Source of the DNA: Lysobacterales bacterium
GTDB taxonomy: Bacteria; Pseudomonadota; Gammaproteobacteria; Xanthomonadales; SZUA-36
DNA length: 64,000 bases
Assembly: GCA_029935455.1 (NCBI GenBank)
Contig: JAOZKI010000001.1
Location: 1-64,000 of the forward strand
Reading direction: 5' to 3'
This document shows, piece by piece, positions 22,308 through 31,370 of the stretch (its first letter is position 1; every line of letters begins with the position of its first letter). The notes below the pieces were generated by a model, which worked only from the letters and a program-made list of their open reading frames with translations, did not search any database and was not told the DNA's origin. The position numbers and the translations under genes are program-made.

Positions 22308-24722
22308 CTAGCCTCCGGCGGCTGCCGCAGAGGCTTTGGCAGTCGCCTTTTTCTTGCTGGTCTTCTTCTTACTGGTCTTTTTCTTGCTGGCAGCGCGCTT
22401 GCGCGTGGCCTTTTTCTTGGCGGTCTTCTTGCGCCCGCGCTTTTTCTTCTCCGGGGCCGCGGCCAACAGCGCTTCACATTCTTCCTGACCGTAGCTCAGC
22501 GGATCACGGTCTTTGGGAATGCGGGCGTTCTTATTGCCGTCGGTGATAAACGGACCCCAGCGACCTTTGAGAATCTGGATATCCGTGCCTTCGAACTCGC
22601 GGATGATTTTATCCAGATCCGCCTGAATTTTGGCCGCGATCAACTCCTTGGCCTGGTCCAGCGTTACCTCATGCGGATCAATGTCCTTGAGCGATACAAA
22701 CTTGCTGCCATAGCGGATGTAGGGCCCGAAGCGGCCGATGCCGGCGGCAATCGTCTCGCCCTCATCCGTTTCACCCAGCGCGCGTGGCAGCTTGAACAGT
22801 TCCAGTGCCTCATCAAGCTCAATGGTCTCCAGACTCTGACCCGGTCGCAGGCCGGCGAAGACGGGTTTCTCCTCGTCATCGCGGGTACCAATCATGGCCA
22901 TGGGTCCGTAACGGCCCAGGCGGACGGAAATCGGCCGGCCGGACTTGGGGTCCGTGCCCAGAACCCGCGTCTGACGGGCTTCATCACGGTCAACGGTTTC
23001 CGCTTTTTCTTCGACCAGGTTGATAAAAGGCGTCCAGAACTGCTCCAGCAGCGGCACCCAATCCCGTTCGCCGCGCGACACCTCATCCAACTCGTCTTCC
23101 AGCCGGGCCGTGAACTCATAGTCCACATAATCGGCGAAGTGGCGCTCCAAAAAGCGCTCCACCACGCGCCCCGTATCGGTAGGGATCAATCGACGCGCAT
23201 CAACTTCTACGTAGTAGCGATTTTTCAGCGTCTGAATGATGCTCGCGTAGGTGGAAGGCCGGCCAATGCCATAATCCTCCAGCGCCTTCACCAGCGTCGC
23301 CTCAGAATAGCGCGGGGGCGGCTCCGTGAAATGCTGACCTGCACGCACATCCACCAGGGTCACCCGGTCGCCCTCTTTCAGGGGCGGCAGGCGCACTTCC
23401 TTATCCGCATCTTCCTTGCCCTGAGGCTGTGCTTCCTCGTAGGCGGCAAGAAACCCGGGGAAGGTCACCACGGAGCCATTGGCGCGGAAGGTGCCGGGGC
23501 CGCAATCGAACTCCACGGCCACCTGATCCAGCCGCGCCGGCACCATCTGCGACGCCACCGTGCGCCGCCAGATCAGCTCGTAGAGCCGTGCCTGATCATC
23601 GGCCAGATAGGCCCGCGCCCGAGCGGGAGTCAGGGCGGCGCTGGTGGGGCGAATGGCCTCGTGCGCCTCCTGGGCGTTTTTGGACTTGTTCTTGTAGTGG
23701 TTCGGTGCCTCCGGCAGATGGTCAGCTCCGAACTGCTGCTTGATCTGCGCGCGCAGATCGCTCAGCGCGTCGTTGGACAGGGTCACCGAATCGGTACGCA
23801 TATAGGTGATCAGGCCCTGGTTCTCACCGTCTATTTCGACGCCTTCGTAAAGCTGTTGGGCCGCGCGCATGGTGCGCTGGGCCGAAAAGCCCAGCTTGCG
23901 CGACGCGTCCATCTGCAGCGTTGAGGTAATGAACGGCGGAGCCGGGCGCCGTTGGCGCTGGCTCTTTTTGACGCGATCCACGCGCAGTTTGCCCTGGGCA
24001 TGCTCCAGCAGCGCCTCGCGCACAGCGCTGGCGCGGGCCTCATTATCGATATCGAACTTGCGGAATGTGTCCCCATCCAGCAGCGCGAGACGGCCGGTAA
24101 AAGCTTTGTCTTCCTTCTTCAGATCCGCCTCGATAGACCAGTATTCCTGCGGCTTGAAACGTTCACGCTCACGCTCACGCTCCACTACCAGGCGCAGGGC
24201 CGGGCTTTGTACGCGCCCCGCGGACAAGCCGGTCTTGATCTTGCGCCATAGCAGCGGCGACAGGTTGTAGCCCACCAGATAATCGAGTGCCCGTCGCGCC
24301 TGTTGCGCGTTAACGAGGTTCATGGACAGCTCGCGGGGACTGGCAACGGCCGCGCGGATGGCCTTGGGCGTAATCTCGGAGAACTCGACCCGGTAGTAGT
24401 GCTTACCGTCCACCAGCCCGTTTTCGGCCAGCACCTCATAGACATGCCAGGAGATGGCCTCTCCTTCGCGGTCAAGGTCCGTAGCCAGATAGACGTTTTC
24501 AGCCTTTTTGGCAGCCCGAATGATCTTGTTGACGTGCTTCTCGCTGTCGGGCGAGAGCTCGTACTGCATGGCAAAGCCGTTGTCCGTATCAACCGCGTCC
24601 TCCCGGCCGGACAGATCGCGGATGTGCCCGTAGGAAGCGAGCACGACGAAGTCGTCGCCCAGGTAGCGATTGATGGTTGTCGCCTTGGCCGGCGACTCAA
24701 CAATGAGAAGGTTTTTTGCCAT
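22308..24722 (-). CDS. topA: DNA topoisomerase I with Lys-rich C-terminal tail
   Basis: MAKNLLIVESPAKATTINRYLG..., YMRTDSVTLS active site Tyr region, ATDLDREGEAISWH Toprim; ends KKKRGRKKTAKKKATRKRAASKKKTSKKKTSKKKATAKASAAAAGG. Confidence 0.97.
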   Translation of the reverse strand: MAKNLLIVESPAKATTINRYLGDDFVVLASYGHIRDLSGREDAVDTDNGFAMQYELSPDSEKHVNKIIRAAKKAENVYLATDLDREGEAISWHVYEVLAENGLVDGKHYYRVEFSEITPKAIRAAVASPRELSMNLVNAQQARRALDYLVGYNLSPLLWRKIKTGLSAGRVQSPALRLVVERERERERFKPQEYWSIEADLKKEDKAFTGRLALLDGDTFRKFDIDNEARASAVREALLEHAQGKLRVDRVKKSQRQRRPAPPFITSTLQMDASRKLGFSAQRTMRAAQQLYEGVEIDGENQGLITYMRTDSVTLSNDALSDLRAQIKQQFGADHLPEAPNHYKNKSKNAQEAHEAIRPTSAALTPARARAYLADDQARLYELIWRRTVASQMVPARLDQVAVEFDCGPGTFRANGSVVTFPGFLAAYEEAQPQGKEDADKEVRLPPLKEGDRVTLVDVRAGQHFTEPPPRYSEATLVKALEDYGIGRPSTYASIIQTLKNRYYVEVDARRLIPTDTGRVVERFLERHFADYVDYEFTARLEDELDEVSRGERDWVPLLEQFWTPFINLVEEKAETVDRDEARQTRVLGTDPKSGRPISVRLGRYGPMAMIGTRDDEEKPVFAGLRPGQSLETIELDEALELFKLPRALGETDEGETIAAGIGRFGPYIRYGSKFVSLKDIDPHEVTLDQAKELIAAKIQADLDKIIREFEGTDIQILKGRWGPFITDGNKNARIPKDRDPLSYGQEECEALLAAAPEKKKRGRKKTAKKKATRKRAASKKKTSKKKTSKKKATAKASAAAAGG

Positions 24723-24872
24723 TCCAATCCGAGCAGTCAGGGCCGCGGGCGGGCTCAGACCAGCGCGGCAGAATCAGTTCGCCCCAGCGAACCACGAATT
24801 CAGGAAAGCGGAGGTGAAGCCACCCTGGCCGATCCTGTCGGCCAAGCGGCGAACCTCTTGGACGCCTTTTTA

Positions 24873-25349
24873 TTAGTGCCGATATTCCTGTTCGCTGTCA
24901 AACATGAAGTCTTCCATCCAGGCATAGTTGGCTTCCTGACCCGGCTGATTGAACAGCACCATCAGTACCACCCACTTCATGTCTTCCAGGGTGATTTCTT
25001 CTGCATCCAGCGCCATCAGACGGTCGAGCACCAGCTCACGACGCTGCGCGTCGAGAATACCGATGTTCTCCAGATACATGATGAAATCGCGGCATTCCAG
25101 GTCGAGACGGTTCACCTCCGAGGCGACGTACACCCGAATGGGCCGATCGGCCAGGGGGATGACCTCAGGCTGGTGACGTTGCTCGGCAAGACCGTCCAGC
25201 CAGCGAAAGGCTTTGTCGATCTCGGCGTTGGTAAAGCCCGCCTCGTGCAGGTTTGCCTCCATGTCGGCCCGGTCTGGCTCTTGCTCAGGCTCGTCATAGA
25301 AGTACTTCTCGAACAAAAACATCAAAACGTCGAGTACGTTTTCTTTCAT
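24873..25349 (-). CDS. smg: DUF494 / Smg family protein
   Basis: MKENVLDVLMFLFEKYFYD..., LDLECRDFIMYLENIGILDAQRRELVLDRLMALDAEEITLEDMKWVVLMVLFNQPGQE. Confidence 0.92.
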   Translation of the reverse strand: MKENVLDVLMFLFEKYFYDEPEQEPDRADMEANLHEAGFTNAEIDKAFRWLDGLAEQRHQPEVIPLADRPIRVYVASEVNRLDLECRDFIMYLENIGILDAQRRELVLDRLMALDAEEITLEDMKWVVLMVLFNQPGQEANYAWMEDFMFDSEQEYRH

Positions 25350-25518
25350 TATTTACCTCTGGTCTTTCAGGTATCCGTCAACGACCCGGACCACCTGTCC
25401 TCTCAGCTCCAGAACCCTGAGCATCTAACAGAATCTGCACAGGGTCAATGAAAAATGAAAAACCGTTGTCTTCTTCATCAACCCACGGCCCTTTTAGATG
25501 CGTCCGTGCTGTGCTGAT

Positions 25519-26664
25519 TCAAGCCTTCGGGGGCGCATCGCTGGTTCGCAGCACGTGACCGCCGGCAAGGCTCTGGACCAGTCCATGGAGCTCCAACATC
25601 AGCAACATGGAGGACAGACTGCGGGCAGAAAGGCCCGTGCGTTCGAGCAGTCGCTCTTGGCTCACCGGGTCATAGCCCAAGGCGTCCCAGAGGCGGGCAT
25701 AATCCGGATCCTGCAACAGTTCCGCTTCTGTCGATGCGGCCGCCCTCTCGGACGCATCATCTGCTGCCGCGATGCGACGGGTCAGCGCCGCAGCCAACTC
25801 ACTCGCCAGCGGCGCCAGTTCGGCACCGATTTCAGCGGTTGTCTCCACCAGGCGCGCGCCTTGTTTGATCAGCCGGTGGCAACCCTTGGCGAGCGGATTG
25901 TGCAAAGAACCGGGGAGCGCGAAAACCTCGCGACCCTGCTCACCAGCCAGCCGGGCGGTAATCAGGGAGCCGCTGGCGAGCGCCGCCTCCACCACCAGCA
26001 CGCCAAGTGCCAGCCCTGAGATAATGCGGTTTCGGCGTGGAAAATTGGCGCGTCGTGGCGGCGTGCCAGGGGGGAACTCGCTGACAACGGCGCCTGCTTC
26101 GGCAATCGTCTCCACGAGGCGCTCATGCTGAGCCGGATAGACCTGATCCGGCCCGCAGCCAAGTACGGCGATGGTGACCCCACCGGCGGCCAGCGCTCCG
26201 CGATGGGCCGCCGCATCAATACCCGCTGCCAGACCGCTGGTTATGGCCAGCCCGGCCCTGGCCAGGCTGGCGGCAAAATCACCGGCATGCTCTCGCCCGG
26301 CCGCCGTGGGATTGCGGCTGCCCACAACGGCCAGCTGTGGCAACCAGAGGCTGGTAGGATCGCCCCGCACGAAGAGCACCGGCGGCGGATCTGAAATGCG
26401 TCGCAATAGCGGCGGATAATCTTCATGGTCAATCGCGACCAGGTGCGCGCCGGAGGCCGAGAGCCAGGCACGATCCTGTTCCAGCAAACCCGGATCGGGC
26501 TGCTTGAGCGCGCGTATGGTCGCCTCGCCCAATCCCAAGGCGGCCAGCTCCGCCGCGGACAGGGCCAGCAGCGCATCAATGCCCGTCACGGTGGGCAGCA
26601 GTTCCAGCAAGCGCTGCCCATCCAGAGCTGGCGCGCGCGCGACTTTTAGCCAGGCCTCATGCAT
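25519..26664 (-). CDS. dprA: DNA-processing protein DprA
   Basis: YPPLLRRISDPPPVLFVRGD, VVGSRNPTAAGREHAGDFAASLARAGLAITSGLAAGIDAAAHRGAL, ALPGSLHNPLAKGCHRLIKQGARLVET. Confidence 0.96.
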   Translation of the reverse strand: MHEAWLKVARAPALDGQRLLELLPTVTGIDALLALSAAELAALGLGEATIRALKQPDPGLLEQDRAWLSASGAHLVAIDHEDYPPLLRRISDPPPVLFVRGDPTSLWLPQLAVVGSRNPTAAGREHAGDFAASLARAGLAITSGLAAGIDAAAHRGALAAGGVTIAVLGCGPDQVYPAQHERLVETIAEAGAVVSEFPPGTPPRRANFPRRNRIISGLALGVLVVEAALASGSLITARLAGEQGREVFALPGSLHNPLAKGCHRLIKQGARLVETTAEIGAELAPLASELAAALTRRIAAADDASERAAASTEAELLQDPDYARLWDALGYDPVSQERLLERTGLSARSLSSMLLMLELHGLVQSLAGGHVLRTSDAPPKA

Positions 26665-26715
26665 AACATCTCATCCGGCCAAGCGGCCCGTGCCCGCCTC
26701 CCCTGTTCAGAAGGC

Positions 26716-26744
26716 AAAAAAAAGGGTGCACTCGGCACCCTTTT
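26716..26744 (-). terminator. Intrinsic terminator downstream of the LysM gene
   Basis: Minus strand AAAAGGGTGC-CGAGT-GCACCCTTTTTTTT: GC stem with U tract. Confidence 0.85.
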
Positions 26745-26761
26745 CTGGTGAATGCTGCCTT

Positions 26762-27958
26762 TTACAGCGTTTCACTCGGATGCTTGAGCACATCGAACTC
26801 ACGAACCGGCCGCTGGCCGTCCATGATTAGCGCGTAGCTGACCTCATCAAAAACGCGGAACACCATAATGTGGCCGCCAAACTCATCCGGCAAGGTGACT
26901 TTGTCACCATTCCACGTGCGCGCATCTGCCAGGCTGCCTGCAGGATATTTGACACGGTCGCGAATGAGATCACCCTCACGGAAGGTAGAAAACACGTGAC
27001 CCGGCTGCACACCCTGGCGGCTACCGCCGGAAATCGAGACCATCTTCAGGTGCCCGACGAGCCGGTTGTCGCCCTGCACAGCCAGCACACGCATGCCCTC
27101 CGGCACGGAGGCCATGGCTCGCGGCTGGTACTCGGACTCATAACCGATATCATCCAGAGGCACCACGAAGTCGCCCTCACGAACAGTATCCTGGGCACTG
27201 CCAATGGTCAGAATGGCCGGGTCGCCTTTTTTGGCCAGCATGCCCACCGCCACCTGATACAGCTCAAAACCCACCACTTCACCGTAGTTCTGCGGCTTGA
27301 GATTGCCGGCACGCTCCCACCAGGTAGGATGCCATTCCTTCGTGTAGGGCGCATGCAGTCCATAACCCGGCTCCACCGCACGGCGTACTTCTCCATCCTT
27401 GCGGTAGTAGACGCTGCCGAGACGCACCACGGCAAAAAACTCGCCTTCCTCACCGCTGATATTGCGCACATAGGCATTGTCCTCGACGGCAGCGTTCAGA
27501 CGACGCTCTGCGTTGGCCACCACGTATGGCAGCGCGTCCAGGGCCTCCTGGCTTTCCACCAGGCGCATATTGCGGATCAGACCATCAATTTCCGCGTGCG
27601 CAATGGGCGGAATCGGCTGGCGACTGGTGGCCCGCGCGCCCGGTGACAGGCGCACCGTGGGCTTGCCACGGTCGACCATTAAACGCGGCTGACCATCGAT
27701 ATACACCAGGGAAACGCGATCGCCCGGGTAGATCAAATGCGGATTCTCAATCTGTTGATTTGCGTGCCAAATGGCAGGCCACTGCCAGGGATGCTCGAGA
27801 AAACGCCCCGAAATATCCCACAGTGTGTCCCCCTCGACTACAATGTACTCATCCGGATGGCCGTCGCGCAGAGACACGTCCTGCGCCGCAGCAAAACTGC
27901 ATAGAAAAGCCGATAGGATGAAACCCAATAGTTTCGTTTTCACTGTCCTTTTCCCCAT
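26762..27958 (-). CDS. LysM peptidoglycan-binding domain protein (TsaP-like)
   Basis: Signal peptide; YIVVEGDTLWDISGRFLEHPWQWPAIWHANQQIENPHLIYPGDRVSLVYIDG LysM; position next to dprA/def like TsaP in Pseudomonas. Confidence 0.85.
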   Translation of the reverse strand: MGKRTVKTKLLGFILSAFLCSFAAAQDVSLRDGHPDEYIVVEGDTLWDISGRFLEHPWQWPAIWHANQQIENPHLIYPGDRVSLVYIDGQPRLMVDRGKPTVRLSPGARATSRQPIPPIAHAEIDGLIRNMRLVESQEALDALPYVVANAERRLNAAVEDNAYVRNISGEEGEFFAVVRLGSVYYRKDGEVRRAVEPGYGLHAPYTKEWHPTWWERAGNLKPQNYGEVVGFELYQVAVGMLAKKGDPAILTIGSAQDTVREGDFVVPLDDIGYESEYQPRAMASVPEGMRVLAVQGDNRLVGHLKMVSISGGSRQGVQPGHVFSTFREGDLIRDRVKYPAGSLADARTWNGDKVTLPDEFGGHIMVFRVFDEVSYALIMDGQRPVREFDVLKHPSETL

Positions 27959-28083
27959 TAAAACTGGCTTCCAGCCAGACTGGCCTGCAGGCCGTTGTTG
28001 GTATAGCGAACAAAGTTCGACTCAAGTTATCATAATTAAACTTGTAAAAAAGTTCACCTAAATTGTTTACGTGGAACGGTTTT

Positions 28084-28617
28084 ATGGCATTACGCGAAAT
28101 TCTCGAGTTTCCTGACCCGCGGTTGCGAACCGTAGCCGACACTGTGGAAACCTTTGATGAGACCCTGGCAAAGCTCGTTGAGGACCTCTACGAAACCATG
28201 TACGAGGAACAGGGTATCGGGCTGGCGGCGACCCAGATTAACGTGCATCAGCGCGTGCTGGTGATGGACACCAGTGAGCAGCGTAATCAGCCCCGCGCCT
28301 TCATCAATCCGGAAATCATCCAGCAGGAGGGCAGCCAAACCTATGAGGAAGGCTGCCTGTCTGTACCTGGCATCTATGCCAAGGTGGAGCGTGCAGAGAC
28401 CATTACGGTGCGCGCCCAGCGCGCCGATGGCAGCCACTTCGAAACGCAGTTGGACGGCCTTGATGCGGTCTGCCTGCAGCACGAAATGGACCATCTCGCG
28501 GGCAAAATGTTTGTGGACTATCTGTCGCCACTTAAGCGCAATATGGTGCGCAAGCGTTTGGCGAAAAACCGACGCCATGCGCGCCAGGAAGAGCCGCAGC
28601 CAACGGCGGCCGAATGA
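28084..28617 (+). CDS. def: Peptide deformylase
   Basis: MALREILEFPDPRLRTVADTV..., GIGLAATQINVHQRV, EEGCLSVPGIYAKVERA, QHEMDHLAGKMFVDYLS. Confidence 0.97.
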   Translation: MALREILEFPDPRLRTVADTVETFDETLAKLVEDLYETMYEEQGIGLAATQINVHQRVLVMDTSEQRNQPRAFINPEIIQQEGSQTYEEGCLSVPGIYAKVERAETITVRAQRADGSHFETQLDGLDAVCLQHEMDHLAGKMFVDYLSPLKRNMVRKRLAKNRRHARQEEPQPTAAE

Positions 28618-29558
28618 CCGCACATCTGCCCCGCATGGTGGCGCCCCGCATCGTCTATGCCGGCACGCCAGATTTTGCCGTTCCCGCCCTGCGTCGACTG
28701 TTGCACATGGGCGCTGAGGTCGTGGGCGTTTACAGCCAGCCCGACCGACCAGCCGGGCGCGGACGCAAGCTCACCGCCAGCCCGGTGAAGCGCGCTGCGC
28801 TCGAGCACGAACTGCCCGTCATGCAACCCACTGGTCTGCGTGACCCGGTCAGCCAGACTGAACTGGCTGACCTGCAACCGGACCTGATGGTGGTGGCTGC
28901 CTACGGACTGATCCTGCCCCCGGAGGTGCTCGCTACGCCAACCTTTGGCTGCTGGAACCTGCATGCCTCGCTGTTACCGCGTTGGCGGGGTGCGGCACCG
29001 ATCCAGCGCGCTATCGAGGCCGGCGATGAACATACGGGACTCTGCGTGATGCAGATGGAAGCCGGACTGGACACGGGGCCAGTACTGCATCGCTTAACGA
29101 CTGCCATCAGTGCCGACGATACGGCCGGCACCGTGCATGACCGGCTGGCCGAGCTTGGCGCTGATGCGTTGGCATACTGCCTCCGGCAGGCAGCTCAGGG
29201 TACGCTGCCTAAACCCGAGCGGCAGCATGAGCCGGACGCGCTTTACGCCCCCAAACTCACCAAGGCCGAAGCGGCACTGAACTGGCGCGAGCCCGCTGCC
29301 GTGCTGGAGCGCCGGATACGCGCGTTTAATCCCTGGCCGGTCGCCTGGTGCGAACTGCGAGGCAAGCGGCTGCGCGTTTGGCACGCGGAGGCTGATTCCA
29401 GCGCACATCAGGCACCACCGGGACAAGTGCTCGCCAGCGGGCCTGAGCGCATTACCATCGCCACCGGCGCGGGCTGTCTTCACCTACTGGAAGTTCAGCC
29501 AGAAGGACGACGGCGCATGTCGGTCAGTGACTACTTGAACGCGCAGCAAGGCTCGTGA
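28614..29558 (+). CDS. fmt: Methionyl-tRNA formyltransferase
   Basis: RIVYAGTPDFAVPALRRLLHMGAEVVGVYSQPDRPAGRGRKLTASPVKRAA..., CWNLHASLLPRWRGAAPIQRAIEAGD. Confidence 0.97.
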   Translation: MTAHLPRMVAPRIVYAGTPDFAVPALRRLLHMGAEVVGVYSQPDRPAGRGRKLTASPVKRAALEHELPVMQPTGLRDPVSQTELADLQPDLMVVAAYGLILPPEVLATPTFGCWNLHASLLPRWRGAAPIQRAIEAGDEHTGLCVMQMEAGLDTGPVLHRLTTAISADDTAGTVHDRLAELGADALAYCLRQAAQGTLPKPERQHEPDALYAPKLTKAEAALNWREPAAVLERRIRAFNPWPVAWCELRGKRLRVWHAEADSSAHQAPPGQVLASGPERITIATGAGCLHLLEVQPEGRRRMSVSDYLNAQQGS

Positions 29559-30859
29559 AAAAACCTGCTGACGCCCGAGTCGTTGCAATCAAGGCCCTGA
29601 GTGATGTGCTGGACCAGCAACGCTCGCTGGCAGAAACCACCGCCTTCGATGGCCTGAGCGAGGCCCGTGACCAGGGCTTCGCGCGTCATCTGAGCTATGG
29701 CGTGCTGCGCTGGTACAGCGCGCTGGACTGGCTGTCGCAAGCGCTACTGGAGCGGCCGCTGAAGCACAAGGATCGAGACGTCCATCGGCTGCTGTTGATC
29801 GGCCTATTTCAGGCCTGGAAGGACAGCACAGCCGCACACGCGGCGGTTCATGCCACTGCAGAAACGGCTCGCCGTCTGCGCAAACCCTGGGCCGTAGGCC
29901 TGTTGAACGCGGTGTTGCGGCGCTTCTTCCGGGAGCAGCATGCATTGCTATCCCAGCTAGCGACCCATCCTGCCGCCCGTGCTCACCCGGACTGGCTGTT
30001 AAGGCAACTGCAAGCAGACTGGCCGGAGCACTGGGCCTCGATCACAGCAGCGAATAACCGGCAGGCACCGCTGCAGCTGCGGGTCAACCTGAGCCGTACA
30101 AGCCGTGAAGAAGCCCTGCAGAAGCTGAACTCAGCAGGCATCAAGGCCACGGCCAGCGAGCTTTGCGCCAGCGGCATCGCCCTTGACTCAGCACTCCCGG
30201 TGGAGCAGTTACCTGGCTTCCAAGAGGGAATGTTTTCAGTGCAGGATTATGCTGCGCAACTGGCTGCCCCACTGCTGGATGCGCACAGCGGCCACCGGGT
30301 GCTGGATGCCTGCGCCGCGCCGGGCGGCAAGACCGGTCATCTTCTGGAGCGCACACCGGATATTGAATTGACCGCACTGGACCTGTCCGCGCAACGACTG
30401 AAGCGCGTTGGTGATAATCTCCAGCGCCTGGGGCTCAGGGCTGATCTGCGCGCAGCAGACGCGGCACAACCAGAGCAGTGGTGGGATGGCCAGCCCTTTG
30501 ACCGCATCTTACTGGACGCGCCCTGCAGCGCCACCGGCGTGATCCGCCGCCACCCGGAAATTAAGTGGTTGCGTGACCAGAGGCAGGTGGACACGCTGCT
30601 GCCAACGCAACAGCGTCTGTTGACCGCACTCTGGCCCCTGCTGCGGCCGGGCGGTATTCTTGTCTATGCCACCTGCTCGGTATTGAGGCGTGAAAACAAC
30701 CAGCAAATTCAGGCTTTTCTTGACACCCATCGCGATGCGCGCTGCCGTGCGGCGGACATTCCGGGGTTGCCTGCGGCGCCCGGGCAGCAACTCCTTCCGG
30801 GCGCTGTCGACAGCGATGGCTTTTACTACGCGATTCTGCACCGCTGCGCTGATTCTTAG
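29555..30859 (+). CDS. rsmB: 16S rRNA (cytosine(967)-C(5))-methyltransferase RsmB
   Basis: NusB-like N-domain and VLDACAAPGGKTGHLLE, LLDAPCSATGVIRRHPEIKWLR; GTG start overlapping fmt stop. Confidence 0.96.
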   Translation: MKKPADARVVAIKALSDVLDQQRSLAETTAFDGLSEARDQGFARHLSYGVLRWYSALDWLSQALLERPLKHKDRDVHRLLLIGLFQAWKDSTAAHAAVHATAETARRLRKPWAVGLLNAVLRRFFREQHALLSQLATHPAARAHPDWLLRQLQADWPEHWASITAANNRQAPLQLRVNLSRTSREEALQKLNSAGIKATASELCASGIALDSALPVEQLPGFQEGMFSVQDYAAQLAAPLLDAHSGHRVLDACAAPGGKTGHLLERTPDIELTALDLSAQRLKRVGDNLQRLGLRADLRAADAAQPEQWWDGQPFDRILLDAPCSATGVIRRHPEIKWLRDQRQVDTLLPTQQRLLTALWPLLRPGGILVYATCSVLRRENNQQIQAFLDTHRDARCRAADIPGLPAAPGQQLLPGAVDSDGFYYAILHRCADS

Positions 30860-31370
30860 CCTGCTCTTCGGCTGCCAAAGTCAGGCAGCCAGGGAGCGTT
30901 TCGTGTTGGAGGGGGCACGCGTGAACGCCGTGGGCAGCACCCTGAATGTGCAGCTACAGCAACAAATCAATTTTAGCCCAGCGGCCATTGAAGCCCTCTA
31001 CAATGGCGTGCCGCTGGTCATGCAGTGGGATCTGGAACTGCGGGACGCCGACAATTTGTCCCTGATAACCACCCGCGAGCGCCGGGCGACGCTGCGCTAT
31101 CTTCCGCTGAGTGAGCGCTTCCAGCTGGAACAAATGGACAACGGCGCAACCCAGAGCTACCCACGACTCCGGCATGCGCTGCGAGCCATGAACCAGCTAC
31201 AAATCATTATGGAGGGCATTCCCCTGACACCCGGCACCTATCAGATGCGCGCGCGAGTGCGCCTTGATCGAGCTGATCTGCCTGCGCCTATGCAACTGCC
31301 TGCGCTGGTGCTGATGCGCTGGCGACACGACTCTTTGTGGACCCAATGGCCGTTCCAAGTAAACGCCTGA
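30816..31370 (+). CDS. DUF4390 domain-containing protein (putative lipoprotein)
   Basis: MAFTTRFCTAALILSLLFGCQSQAARERFVLEGARVNAVGSTLNVQLQQQINFSPAAIEALYNGVPLVMQWDLEL; between rsmB and ntrY as in other gammaproteobacteria. Confidence 0.8.
   Translation: MAFTTRFCTAALILSLLFGCQSQAARERFVLEGARVNAVGSTLNVQLQQQINFSPAAIEALYNGVPLVMQWDLELRDADNLSLITTRERRATLRYLPLSERFQLEQMDNGATQSYPRLRHALRAMNQLQIIMEGIPLTPGTYQMRARVRLDRADLPAPMQLPALVLMRWRHDSLWTQWPFQVNA

Noticed and set aside
24723-24872. Possible topoisomerase-related zinc-finger gene remnant between topA and smg
   Set aside because: The minus-strand reading gives only a short peptide (KGVQEVRRLADRIGQGGFTSAFLNSWFAGAN) with no cysteines; not supportable as a gene or pseudogene.
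24303-25451. 382-aa plus-strand ORF spanning topA 5' end and smg
   Set aside because: Crosses two well-supported minus-strand genes; translation looks like antisense.
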